Positions 1 to 9,505 of a DNA stretch of 13,031 bases are shown here, piece by piece. Within the stretch, counting starts at the first letter, position 1. Every line of letters starts with the position of its first letter. The notes under the pieces were generated by a model, which ran no database searches, was not told the DNA's origin, and saw only the letters and a program-made list of their open reading frames with translations. The translations under genes and the position numbers were made by a program. Origin of the DNA: a bacterium (GTDB lineage: Bacteria > UBP15 > UBA6099 > DSWB01); the NCBI GenBank assembly GCA_020061125.1, contig JAGUYV010000087.1, forward strand, positions 1-13,031. The letters run 5' to 3'.

Positions 1-207
1 GAAGCCTGGCGAAAACATCAGAAAAAACACATTGGCGTTGGTGTCGAGCAGGGGTTCGAGAAACCGCGGCGAGTATGCATGGTACAGCATGTCCGCGTTC
101 ATTCCCGGCATGGGCATGGCGCGCCGCATTACGGCAAGAAGCGCCGGGCCACCCGGATAGTACAGCGGCCGGAATCCAGCGTGCCCATATCGTTGGCTTT
201 GAATCAT
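1..207 (-). CDS. 5' part of an unrecognised protein gene, cut by the window edge
   Basis: An open frame reads leftward from an ATG at 207-205 and is still open at base 1, giving 69 codons. The protein begins MIQSQRYGHAGFRPLYYPGG and goes on with a Met-rich stretch (residues about 27-40), then PRFLEPLLDTNANVFFLMF. Codon use is GC-rich at third positions, as in the neighbouring genes, which argues that it is real. The start was chosen because it lies about 30 nt downstream of the transcription start predicted from the TATAAT at 244-249. An AAAGG sits 12 nt upstream, so ribosome binding looks weak. A perfect inverted repeat (208-220) abuts the start codon. I do not recognise the family and no signal peptide is evident. 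The overlapping plus-strand frame from base 75 is judged spurious. The gene is transcribed divergently from the secreted-protein gene at 369. Confidence 0.55.
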   Translation of the reverse strand, partial: MIQSQRYGHAGFRPLYYPGGPALLAVMRRAMPMPGMNADMLYHAYSPRFLEPLLDTNANVFFLMFSPGF

Positions 208-220
208 GCGGACTGTCCGC
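208..220. repeat. Perfect 6-bp inverted repeat next to a start codon
   Basis: GCGGAC-T-GTCCGC is a perfect inverted repeat with a single central base, directly upstream of the ATG at 207 of the partial minus-strand gene. It lies between the weak Shine-Dalgarno and the start codon. It could be a protein-binding site or a small RNA structure; with 6-bp arms chance is not excluded. Confidence 0.3.
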
Positions 221-243
221 CTTTCCCGTGCGGCATGGCCTGT

Positions 244-252
244 ATTATAGCA
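244..252 (-). promoter_or_regulatory. Extended -10 promoter for the left-edge gene
   Basis: On the minus strand the sequence is TGCTATAAT, a consensus extended -10 element (TG-N-TATAAT). At the normal -35 distance (about 267-272) there is only GC-rich sequence, and extended -10 promoters can work without a good -35. The predicted transcription start near 237 gives a leader of about 30 nt before the ATG at 207. Confidence 0.45.
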
Positions 253-290
253 GGGCGCGCGGCGCTCGCGGCGCGCATGGACCGTGCGCC

Positions 291-319
291 TTGAACATTT
301 TGTCCATTAATGGTAAAAA
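291..319 (+). promoter_or_regulatory. Weak candidate promoter with embedded palindrome
   Basis: TTGAAC (291-296) and TAAAAA (314-319) are 17 bp apart, a poor match to sigma70 hexamers but the best candidate seen upstream of the gene at 369. The spacer contains a perfect 10-bp palindrome, CCATTAATGG (304-313), which could be an operator half or chance. This is the only AT-rich stretch in the 161-bp divergent region between 207 and 369; the bases 253-280 are extremely GC-rich (GCGCGC twice). Confidence 0.25.
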
Positions 320-368
320 AAGGTACTGGCACGCTGCTGAAACATACCGCCGGACAGGGGAGCAAGCC

Positions 369-1184
369 ATGAGAATGCGCGGCCTGATGGGGATTACGAT
401 GATACTGGCGCTGTGCGCGGCGCCGTGCGCGGCCTCGCCGCAAACCCTGGGCTTTCCCGTGCTGGATTCCACGGTCAACATGCTTTCCCCGGATGTGTAC
501 ATTGCGCCGGGGCTGACCACGGGCGCGGATTATGTAAATTACAACGCCGTGGCCCGGGTTGCGGACGCGGGAACAAGCGCGGACGCCGAGAGCGGCGGCG
601 CCTGGGCCATCGTGGGCATGGGCACCGTGTCCGTGGGCTACAAGCGCATGGTCACGCAGGCCACGCTGCACCAGCCGTCATATTCGGGCAGCAACACCTA
701 CGATGCCGATGTGTACACCGTCAAATGGGCGCCGGGAAAGCGCATCAAAATGCTTCCCGCAAACGGGCAGCTCACCCTCGGCTCCGTTCTCTATTTCGAG
801 CGCACCCACCACAACGATTACAATTTCCAGCAGCATTTCGCCGCGCTCGGGTTCGATTTCGGCGAGGTGCGCATCAAGGGCGGTTACAACTGGACCGAAG
901 GGCTGCTTTCCGGCAACCAGGGGGCATTCGCTTCGTTCCAGTGGGAATTGGTTGATAACTGGCTTCTTTTCGCGGATTACAGCAGAAAAGATTTCAATAA
1001 ACTCGTGATCAACGACCTGCTTCTTCCCCGCCTTGGCTTTGATTGCAGCCGGTGCCCGGACGACGCCACCAGCGTGGGCCTGTCCGCACGGCTCGACAAC
1101 AACATCTTCGCCACTGCGGGCATGTACGACACCAACGATGTCGAGGCCTTCATGGGCAGCCTCTCCATGAAATGGACGCATTGA
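369..1184 (+). CDS. Secreted, probably outer-membrane beta-barrel-type protein of unknown function
   Basis: The predicted 271-residue protein starts with a signal peptide: basic MRMRG, a hydrophobic core (about residues 6-17) and a likely signal peptidase I cut after the PCAA near residue 22. The mature part is rich in aromatic and alternating polar/apolar stretches, such as AIVGMGTVSVGYKRM (80-94), LTLGSVLYFERTHH (135-148) and VRIKGGYNWTEG (167-178). It ends in a strand-like segment, GSLSMKWTH. This is what amphipathic strands of an outer-membrane barrel look like, but the family is not recognised. A C-x-x-C pair occurs at about residues 226-229. The ATG at 369 was chosen because GGGGAG lies about 7 nt upstream and the signal peptide follows at once. 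The same frame extends upstream to base 75, but that part lacks protein-like character and overlaps the minus-strand gene. The gene converges on the acyl-CoA synthetase, 85 bp away. Confidence 0.7.
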   Translation: MRMRGLMGITMILALCAAPCAASPQTLGFPVLDSTVNMLSPDVYIAPGLTTGADYVNYNAVARVADAGTSADAESGGAWAIVGMGTVSVGYKRMVTQATLHQPSYSGSNTYDADVYTVKWAPGKRIKMLPANGQLTLGSVLYFERTHHNDYNFQQHFAALGFDFGEVRIKGGYNWTEGLLSGNQGAFASFQWELVDNWLLFADYSRKDFNKLVINDLLLPRLGFDCSRCPDDATSVGLSARLDNNIFATAGMYDTNDVEAFMGSLSMKWTH

Positions 1185-1212
1185 TTTCCTGAAGAGAACA
1201 CATTGGAGCAAG

Positions 1213-1241
1213 AAAAAAGCGCGGCCATGAAGGCCGCGCTT
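1213..1241 (-). terminator. Intrinsic terminator of the acyl-CoA synthetase gene
   Basis: AAGCGCGGCC (1217-1226) and GGCCGCGCTT (1232-1241) form a perfect 10-bp stem with a 5-nt loop. On the minus strand the stem runs into a T tract (complement of A at 1213-1218), so the site terminates transcription from the right. On the plus strand the stem is followed by only TT, so termination of the 369-1184 gene is probably weaker. It lies 29 bp beyond the minus-strand stop codon. Confidence 0.8.
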
Positions 1242-1269
1242 GATGATGCGTGCGGAATTGCGTGCGCTG

Positions 1270-3360
1270 TTACCGTGCGGAAATGACCATGCGCGCGTCC
1301 GCGGCGGCCATGCTCTCCCCGTCCGCGGGCACGAGCAGGGGGTTGATGTCCAGTTCGCGGATGCGCGGGCAGCTTGTGACCAGGGACGACAGCTTGAGCA
1401 GCAGTTCCACCAGTTTCTCCCTGTTGGCCGCAGCCATGCCCCGGAATTCGCCCAGAATGTTTTTGGCCCTGATTCCGTCGAGCATGTCCAGCGCGTCGTT
1501 CCGGGTCAGGGGCGCGATGCGCATGGTGATGTCCCTGAACGCTTCCACGAAAATGCCGCCCACACCGAAAACCACCACGGGGCCGAACTGTTCGTTGGTG
1601 TTGACGCCGAGCAGCAATTCGCGCGCGTTGGAAACCATCTTCTGGATGGTTACGCCGCGGATGGCGGCGTCTGGAAATTTCGCTTTTGCGCTGGCCGTTA
1701 TTGAGGCGAATGCTTCGCGCACCTGGACCTGGTTTTGAAGATTCAGCGCCACGCCGCCCGCCTCGGTCTTGTGCAGAATGTCCGGTGAGTCAATTTTTAG
1801 CACCACGGGGAACCCGAGGTCGGCGGCAACTGCGGCGGCTGCGTCCGCATCCGCGGCGCATTTGTCTTCAATCATTGGAACGCCGATGCATTTGAGGATG
1901 TCCGCGGCTTCGGAAGTCAACTCGGTGCGGTCCTGATCCAGTGCGTTGTCAATAATCTCCTGCACGGCCGGGCGGTCAAACTCGATGAGTTCTGGCTCGT
2001 CCGCGCGCCGCGCCACGAATTCGTGGTGCCAGCGCAGCATGGCCAGGGCCTGAATGGCCTGCTCCGGGGATTCAAAGATCGGGAAATCGTTGTTCGACCG
2101 GATGCGGTTGATGTCGTTTGCATTTCCGGCCACGCACAGGGCGATGGGTTTTTTGAAATCGTGCATCAGCTTTTTCATCATCGGGAAAATGTTGCCGATG
2201 GTTCCGCCGGGAATGTTGTCGAGGAAAATGAAGCTCAACATGAGCGCGTCTATGGTGGGCTCCTGGAGCAGGCGCAGCACGATGGTGGCGTACATTTCGA
2301 AGTCGAACATGTCGCCCAGGTCCATGGGATTTTGGAGCTTGATGACGCCCGCGCGCACATGTTTCTCCACATCTTCCACGAGCTTCTGCGGGAAAGCGGG
2401 CAGTTCGAGGCCCAGGCGTTCGCACTCATCGGCGCAGATCACGGCGTGACCGCCTGTGGGCGTGATCACGGCCACCCGGTTTCCCTTCATGGGCGGCATT
2501 TTGAACGCGTTGGCGGCCACGGCCATTTCAAGCAGCCCGTGCGCGCGCACCACGCCCACCTGGCGCATGGCTGCGTCCACCACGGCGTCGTCGTTGGCCA
2601 CCGCGGCCGTGTGCGACGCCGCCATTTTCGCGCCGCTCGCCGTGGTGTTGGCCTTGTACACAATCACCGGCTTGGTGGTTTTGCGCACCGCGTCCATGAA
2701 CCGGCGGCCCCGCTCGATTTCCTCGAGGTACAGGCACATCATTTTCGTGCTCTCGTCGGTTTCCAGAAATTCGATGATGTCGCCTTCGTCCACATTGAGC
2801 TTGTTTCCGAGGCTCACATATTTGTTGATGCCGATGGAATTGCCCGTGAAATTGTTGATGAGGCTCAAGCCCACGCCGCCGGACTGGGTCATGAGCGCCA
2901 CCGGGCCGGTGGGGAACCGACTCATGCGCACGAAGGGCAGGCACATGCCGTTGTCCTGGTTGATGACCCCGAGGCAGTTGGGGCCGATGAACCGGATGCC
3001 GTAGCGTTCCGCGATGCCCGCGACCTGGTTTTCGAGTCCTTTGCGGTCCGCGCTGAATTCGCTGAACCCGCCGCTCGAAATGATGGCGCGGCGCACGCCT
3101 TTCTGCCCGCACTCCTCGAGCAGCGGCGGAATGGTCTGCGCGGGGATCAGGAAAATGGCCGACTCCACGGTGCCGGGCACATTCATGATGCTGGTGTGGA
3201 TGGGAAGGCCGTATACCTGTCCTGGCTTCTGCCCGATGGCGTAGATTTCCCCTTCAAAATGGAAGTCTATGAGGTTCTTGACGATCGAGCGGCCGAAGTT
3301 GGTCTTGGATTCGCTCACCCCGAACACGGCGATGCTTTTTGGGAAAAACAATGTTTTCAT
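1270..3360 (-). CDS. Acyl-CoA (acetyl-CoA) synthetase, ADP-forming, fused alpha-beta chain
   Basis: This 696-residue protein has the domain order of single-chain NDP-forming acyl-CoA synthetases, which convert acyl-CoA, ADP and phosphate to acid, CoA and ATP. First comes a CoA-binding Rossmann domain (SIAVFGVS near residue 9, GPNCLGVINQ near 126). A succinyl-CoA-ligase-like region follows, with the candidate phospho-histidine in AASHTAA (His250). Next is a CoA-ligase-like middle with ITPTGGHAVI (about 299), then a C-terminal ATP-grasp domain (PVVLKIDSPDILHKTEAGGV, about 518-537; LDINPLL near 670). No GNAT domain is attached, so it is not the fused protein acetyltransferase type. The start at 3360 (MKTLFFPKS) was preferred over an upstream in-frame ATG at 3414 because family proteins begin with this segment and AAAGG lies about 10 nt upstream. 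The gene is monocistronic, with its own promoter and terminator. Substrate (acetate or another acyl group) cannot be told from sequence. Confidence 0.9.
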   Translation of the reverse strand: MKTLFFPKSIAVFGVSESKTNFGRSIVKNLIDFHFEGEIYAIGQKPGQVYGLPIHTSIMNVPGTVESAIFLIPAQTIPPLLEECGQKGVRRAIISSGGFSEFSADRKGLENQVAGIAERYGIRFIGPNCLGVINQDNGMCLPFVRMSRFPTGPVALMTQSGGVGLSLINNFTGNSIGINKYVSLGNKLNVDEGDIIEFLETDESTKMMCLYLEEIERGRRFMDAVRKTTKPVIVYKANTTASGAKMAASHTAAVANDDAVVDAAMRQVGVVRAHGLLEMAVAANAFKMPPMKGNRVAVITPTGGHAVICADECERLGLELPAFPQKLVEDVEKHVRAGVIKLQNPMDLGDMFDFEMYATIVLRLLQEPTIDALMLSFIFLDNIPGGTIGNIFPMMKKLMHDFKKPIALCVAGNANDINRIRSNNDFPIFESPEQAIQALAMLRWHHEFVARRADEPELIEFDRPAVQEIIDNALDQDRTELTSEAADILKCIGVPMIEDKCAADADAAAAVAADLGFPVVLKIDSPDILHKTEAGGVALNLQNQVQVREAFASITASAKAKFPDAAIRGVTIQKMVSNARELLLGVNTNEQFGPVVVFGVGGIFVEAFRDITMRIAPLTRNDALDMLDGIRAKNILGEFRGMAAANREKLVELLLKLSSLVTSCPRIRELDINPLLVPADGESMAAADARMVISAR

Positions 3361-3418
3361 TGAAAAGAGCCTTTCAGTAAATTTCCAAGCGCCTGCTGTG
3401 GGAGCAAAGCGCACTCAT

Positions 3419-3448
3419 TTTATAGGAACACTCGTTACCGTGTTTCAA
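3419..3448 (-). promoter_or_regulatory. Promoter of the acyl-CoA synthetase gene
   Basis: Reading the minus strand, TTGAAA (complement of 3443-3448) and TATAAA (complement of 3419-3424) are 18 bp apart, a good sigma70-type promoter about 60 nt before the start codon. The spacer contains a short inverted repeat AACAC-N8-GTGTT. The -35 reads ACTTGAAA, also a match to the heat-shock sigma32 -35, but the -10 (TTCCTATAAAAT) fits sigma70 better. Confidence 0.55.
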
Positions 3449-3526
3449 GTGATTTTAGCATAAGCGCGGCGCGGCGGATGCGCTATCGAAGTTTTTTCAT
3501 GCGAAATTCCACCCTATGGAAGCAAA

Positions 3527-3571
3527 TATCGCAAACCATGAACAAACCCGGGTCCGGCCGTGTTTGCGATA
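3527..3571. repeat. Perfect 10-bp inverted repeat upstream of Hsp20-lon
   Basis: TATCGCAAAC (3527-3536) and GTTTGCGATA (3562-3571) are exact inverse complements separated by 25 bp. The repeat lies about 60 bp upstream of the predicted Hsp20 -10 element, a position suited to an activator or repressor of the heat-shock operon. It does not match CIRCE. It could instead be the stem of a transcript-level structure, since a GC-rich stem and T6 follow. Confidence 0.5.
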
Positions 3572-3632
3572 AGCGGATTTGCGCCGCCGTCTTTTTTAGG
3601 TTTACGACATGCAAATCCCCGGCGCAAAGCCA

Positions 3633-3638
3633 TATAAT
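3633..3638 (+). promoter_or_regulatory. Candidate -10 element of the Hsp20-lon operon
   Basis: TATAAT at 3633-3638 is a perfect -10 hexamer, giving a leader of about 30 nt before the Hsp20 start at 3676. The -35 at the proper distance (TGCAAA, 3610-3615, 17-bp spacer) matches only three of six bases, so activation or a different sigma factor is possible. Confidence 0.4.
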
Positions 3639-3675
3639 TATGAATTACAAGTCAAAGCAAACGGGTGAGCATACT

Positions 3676-4086
3676 ATGCTGATTATTCGGAAACAGTGCA
3701 TCCACAAAGGGACCGGCGAAGGCGAGTGCCTTCAGCGCATGGTCAATGAATTCATGCAGATCGGGCCGCCGCTCTCTATGCTCGATGTGCGCATGGTTCC
3801 CAAATGCGACATTTACGAGACCCAGGACGCGGTGCTGATTTTCATCGAATTGCCGGGTGTCGAGGAGCAGGACATCCAGATCGCCTTCGACATCGAGCAC
3901 AATGTGATCGCCATTTACGGCCGCCGCGAAAACCCCATGGGCGAGACGCGCAAGCGCATTCTCCAAAAGGAAACCGTGACCGGTCCGTTCGAGAAAATGC
4001 TCAAGATCAACATCCCCGTGGATACGGAAGGCGTCACCGCCAAACTGAACAACGGCATGCTCAAAATCGAGTTGCCCAAGGCGTGA
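3676..4086 (+). CDS. Small heat shock protein, Hsp20/alpha-crystallin family
   Basis: The 136-residue protein is an ATP-independent chaperone that holds unfolding proteins. The alpha-crystallin domain runs from about residue 43 (CDIYETQDAVLIFIELPGV) to the end, with the typical GPFEKMLKINIPVD (103-116) and the NNGMLKIELPKA signature (125-136). It stops right after this signature, so the usual C-terminal I-x-I/V tail that docks neighbouring dimers is missing. The N-terminal arm is short and includes Cys8 and Cys18. The ATG at 3676 was chosen for the GGTGAG about 8 nt upstream; upstream in-frame starts (3640, 3478) lack a ribosome site. The stop lies 45 bp before lon on the same strand, so the two are probably co-transcribed as a protein-quality-control unit. 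Confidence 0.88.
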   Translation: MLIIRKQCIHKGTGEGECLQRMVNEFMQIGPPLSMLDVRMVPKCDIYETQDAVLIFIELPGVEEQDIQIAFDIEHNVIAIYGRRENPMGETRKRILQKETVTGPFEKMLKINIPVDTEGVTAKLNNGMLKIELPKA

Positions 4087-4131
4087 CGAAACGCCGCTCC
4101 TTCAATCCATCTTTCATGCGAGGTCGCCGCA

Positions 4132-6639
<2,508 letters not shown>

Positions 6640-6668
6640 CCGCCCATGCGTTTCACGCTTCCAGGTAT

Positions 6669-6685
6669 GATTTGAAAATCAAATC
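6669..6685. repeat. Short inverted repeat after lon
   Basis: GATTTGA-AAA-TCAAATC is a perfect 7-bp inverted repeat with a 3-base centre, 30 bp after the lon stop and 22 bp before the next start. It is AT-rich and has no T run, so it is unlikely to be an intrinsic terminator. It may be an operator or an RNA-processing structure in the lon-6707 spacer. Confidence 0.35.
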
Positions 6686-6706
6686 CACACATCCGCCGTT
6701 GGCATT

Positions 6707-7090
6707 ATGACTGATTTCGAACACATCAATCTTGAAGGCCCCGACGCGCAGACCGTGATTCAGCACACGCATGAGCCTATGGGCGCGGGGCGCGCCTGCA
6801 CCGTCGAGATCGTCCCCGGACCGCGCGGCCTGGACCATGACCGGGGCAACGCCGATGTCGTGATCACTTTCGACGATGGTGAGCGGCGAACCGCAACCTT
6901 CATGACCATCGCCAATTTGACACGGCTGATTGATGAAAAGAACCCCGCATCCCCCCACGACGCCTATGTGTGGGCCACGAACCTCGTTGTGGTCAAGTCC
7001 CTTGAACCTGAAACCGTTCTGGAAACGATTCGCGCCATGATGAGGCGCGGCGAAATTTCCCTGGTGTTCGGAACTCCGCCCGAGTTGTGA
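6707..7090 (+). CDS. Hypothetical 127-residue protein
   Basis: I do not recognise this family. The protein is soluble and has no signal peptide or membrane segment. An acidic, beta-like N-terminal half (ADVVITFDDGERRTATFMTI, about 49-68) is followed by DAYVWATNLVVVKSLEPETV and a helical C-terminus (ETIRAMMRRG). The alternation suggests a small alpha/beta fold. Composition and codon use resemble the neighbours, supporting a real gene. It starts 67 bp after lon in the same direction, so it may be read through from the Hsp20-lon promoter. No clear Shine-Dalgarno precedes the ATG at 6707, the main weakness of the call. It ends 107 bp before the biotin carboxylase gene. Confidence 0.65.
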   Translation: MTDFEHINLEGPDAQTVIQHTHEPMGAGRACTVEIVPGPRGLDHDRGNADVVITFDDGERRTATFMTIANLTRLIDEKNPASPHDAYVWATNLVVVKSLEPETVLETIRAMMRRGEISLVFGTPPEL

Positions 7091-7103
7091 ACGGCCAGTC
7101 GCG

Positions 7104-7133
7104 ATGACCCGCGCATCACCTGACGCTTATACT
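7104..7133 (+). promoter_or_regulatory. Candidate promoter of the biotin carboxylase gene
   Basis: ATGACC (7104-7109) and TATACT (7128-7133) are 18 bp apart, a moderate sigma70 match, giving a leader of about 60 nt before the ATG at 7198. Confidence 0.35.
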
Positions 7134-7154
7134 ATGTTTGTTGTTTTCATAAGC
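7125..7154. repeat. Inverted repeat overlapping the -10 of the biotin carboxylase promoter
   Basis: GCTTAT (7125-7130) and ATAAGC (7149-7154) are exact inverse complements 18 bp apart, and the left arm overlaps the predicted -10 at 7128-7133. A second small pair, ATACT/AGTAT, is offset inside and beyond it. The placement over the transcription start suits a repressor site; the arms are short, so chance is possible. Confidence 0.3.
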
Positions 7155-7197
7155 AGTATGACAGTCGAAATCCCAGACCATATTGAGGAGACCGCCA

Positions 7198-8670
<1,473 letters not shown>

Positions 8671-8695
8671 TGCAGGCGCTTGAGCAAGTGTGAGA

Positions 8696-9505
8696 TCAGC
8701 GCTTTGAGCATTCGAAGAAATGGAGCTGGCCCAGGGGCGCGAAGCGCAGCGCCCCGTCCAGTGCGCGGAGCGCGCGCGCCGCAGGTTCCGGCGACAGCAA
8801 TTTCTTTTCCAGCGCCTTGGCAGGTCCTATGAAATAGGGGATGTACGGGAAGATGTAAACCGGCTGCTGATACTCTACGGCGAACCCCTGCAATGTGATG
8901 ATTTTCTCCCATGCCGACGGCGGCAGTTTCTGGAGGTGCGTGTTGATGCCGTTGCGGAAACGGGATGTCACGCCTGCACGATGCAAAGCGCGGCCCGCGG
9001 CGTGGAACATGCCGGTGCGGCCTTCAAGGGAATCCAGACAGAAAAGGTTCGGGACGGTGATCAGAAGGCGCGCGCCGGGCGCGAGCGCGCGGCGCAACTC
9101 GGCCAGCGCGCGGTCAGGATCAGCCAGGTGCTCGATGGTTTCGCTGCACACGGCGCATTGCAGCGTTTGATCTCCGAAGGGCAGGGCGCGTATGTCTCCC
9201 GCGATGAACGCCGGATTATCCGTACCTTGCGATGGGGGATTCAGATCCAGTCCGTAACACTTTGATCCGGGATGCCGTTCGGCAAACATTCCTGCGAGGA
9301 CGCCGCCGCCGCATCCCGCGTCCAGAAGCGAGTCCGGCGCGATGCGTTCGAGGCGTTCAAGGATAAGAGCCGTGCGCTGTGCGTTGAGCGGGTCGGACAG
9401 AAATTCCGTTTTGGCCTGCCGCCAGGGCGCGCCGTGGAATGAGCGGTAGAAATGCTCGAGGGCGCGCGGGTCGCGGGAATCTCCGTCAAAGGTCACGGGC
9501 GCCAT
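8696..9505 (-). CDS. Class I SAM-dependent methyltransferase
   Basis: The 269-residue protein has the SAM-binding motif I (LLDAGCGGGVLAGMF, 60-74) and an acidic residue at the end of strand 2 (YGLDLNP, 84-90). It also has GDIRALPFGD (103-112) and the post-motif CSETIEHLADPDRALAELRR (120-139), typical of Methyltransf_11-type small-molecule methyltransferases. The C-terminal part has a hydrophobic, aromatic patch (QQPVYIFPYIPYFIGPAK, 213-230), perhaps a membrane-near or lipid-linked acceptor site. The ATG at 9505 has a strong GAGGGGAG 6 nt upstream. It overlaps the end of the aminotransferase gene by 20 bp, which implies translational coupling and a shared pathway. It is the last gene of the minus-strand operon. 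The acceptor is unknown; sugar or lipid modification is an inference from context. Confidence 0.85.
   Translation of the reverse strand: MAPVTFDGDSRDPRALEHFYRSFHGAPWRQAKTEFLSDPLNAQRTALILERLERIAPDSLLDAGCGGGVLAGMFAERHPGSKCYGLDLNPPSQGTDNPAFIAGDIRALPFGDQTLQCAVCSETIEHLADPDRALAELRRALAPGARLLITVPNLFCLDSLEGRTGMFHAAGRALHRAGVTSRFRNGINTHLQKLPPSAWEKIITLQGFAVEYQQPVYIFPYIPYFIGPAKALEKKLLSPEPAARALRALDGALRFAPLGQLHFFECSKR

Larger units (their letters stand above)
3361..3675. other. Divergent regulatory spacer between acyl-CoA synthetase and Hsp20 genes
   Basis: No protein gene is supported in these 315 bases; the plus-strand frame that extends Hsp20 upstream to 3478 has no protein-like character or ribosome site. 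The spacer holds a minus-strand promoter (3419-3448), a 10-bp inverted repeat (3527-3571) and a -10 element for Hsp20 (3633-3638). It also has a weak stem GCGG/CCGC (3573-3587) followed by T6 (3592-3597), which might be a leader or small-RNA terminator on the plus strand. No CIRCE element (TTAGCACTC-N9-GAGTGCTAA) was seen. Confidence 0.6.

Noticed and set aside
253-276. GCGCGC repeated twice in a very GC-rich stretch
   Set aside because: It is low-complexity GC sequence; the possible stem is not distinctive and no function is indicated.
75-368. In-frame upstream extension of the secreted-protein gene
   Set aside because: It overlaps the minus-strand gene start, has low-quality protein composition, and would bury the signal peptide; a good ribosome site precedes the ATG at 369.
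2023-3363. 446-codon plus-strand open frame opposite the acyl-CoA synthetase gene
   Set aside because: It is His/Ala/Gly-rich with no motifs and lies exactly antisense to a well-supported conserved gene; it is a GC-rich codon-bias shadow.
8671-8712. Imperfect direct repeat GCGCTTGAGCA / GCGCTTTGAGCA and a tiny stem between convergent genes
   Set aside because: The second copy is within coding sequence, the stem has a 2-nt loop, and no T run follows, so neither a terminator nor an element is supported.
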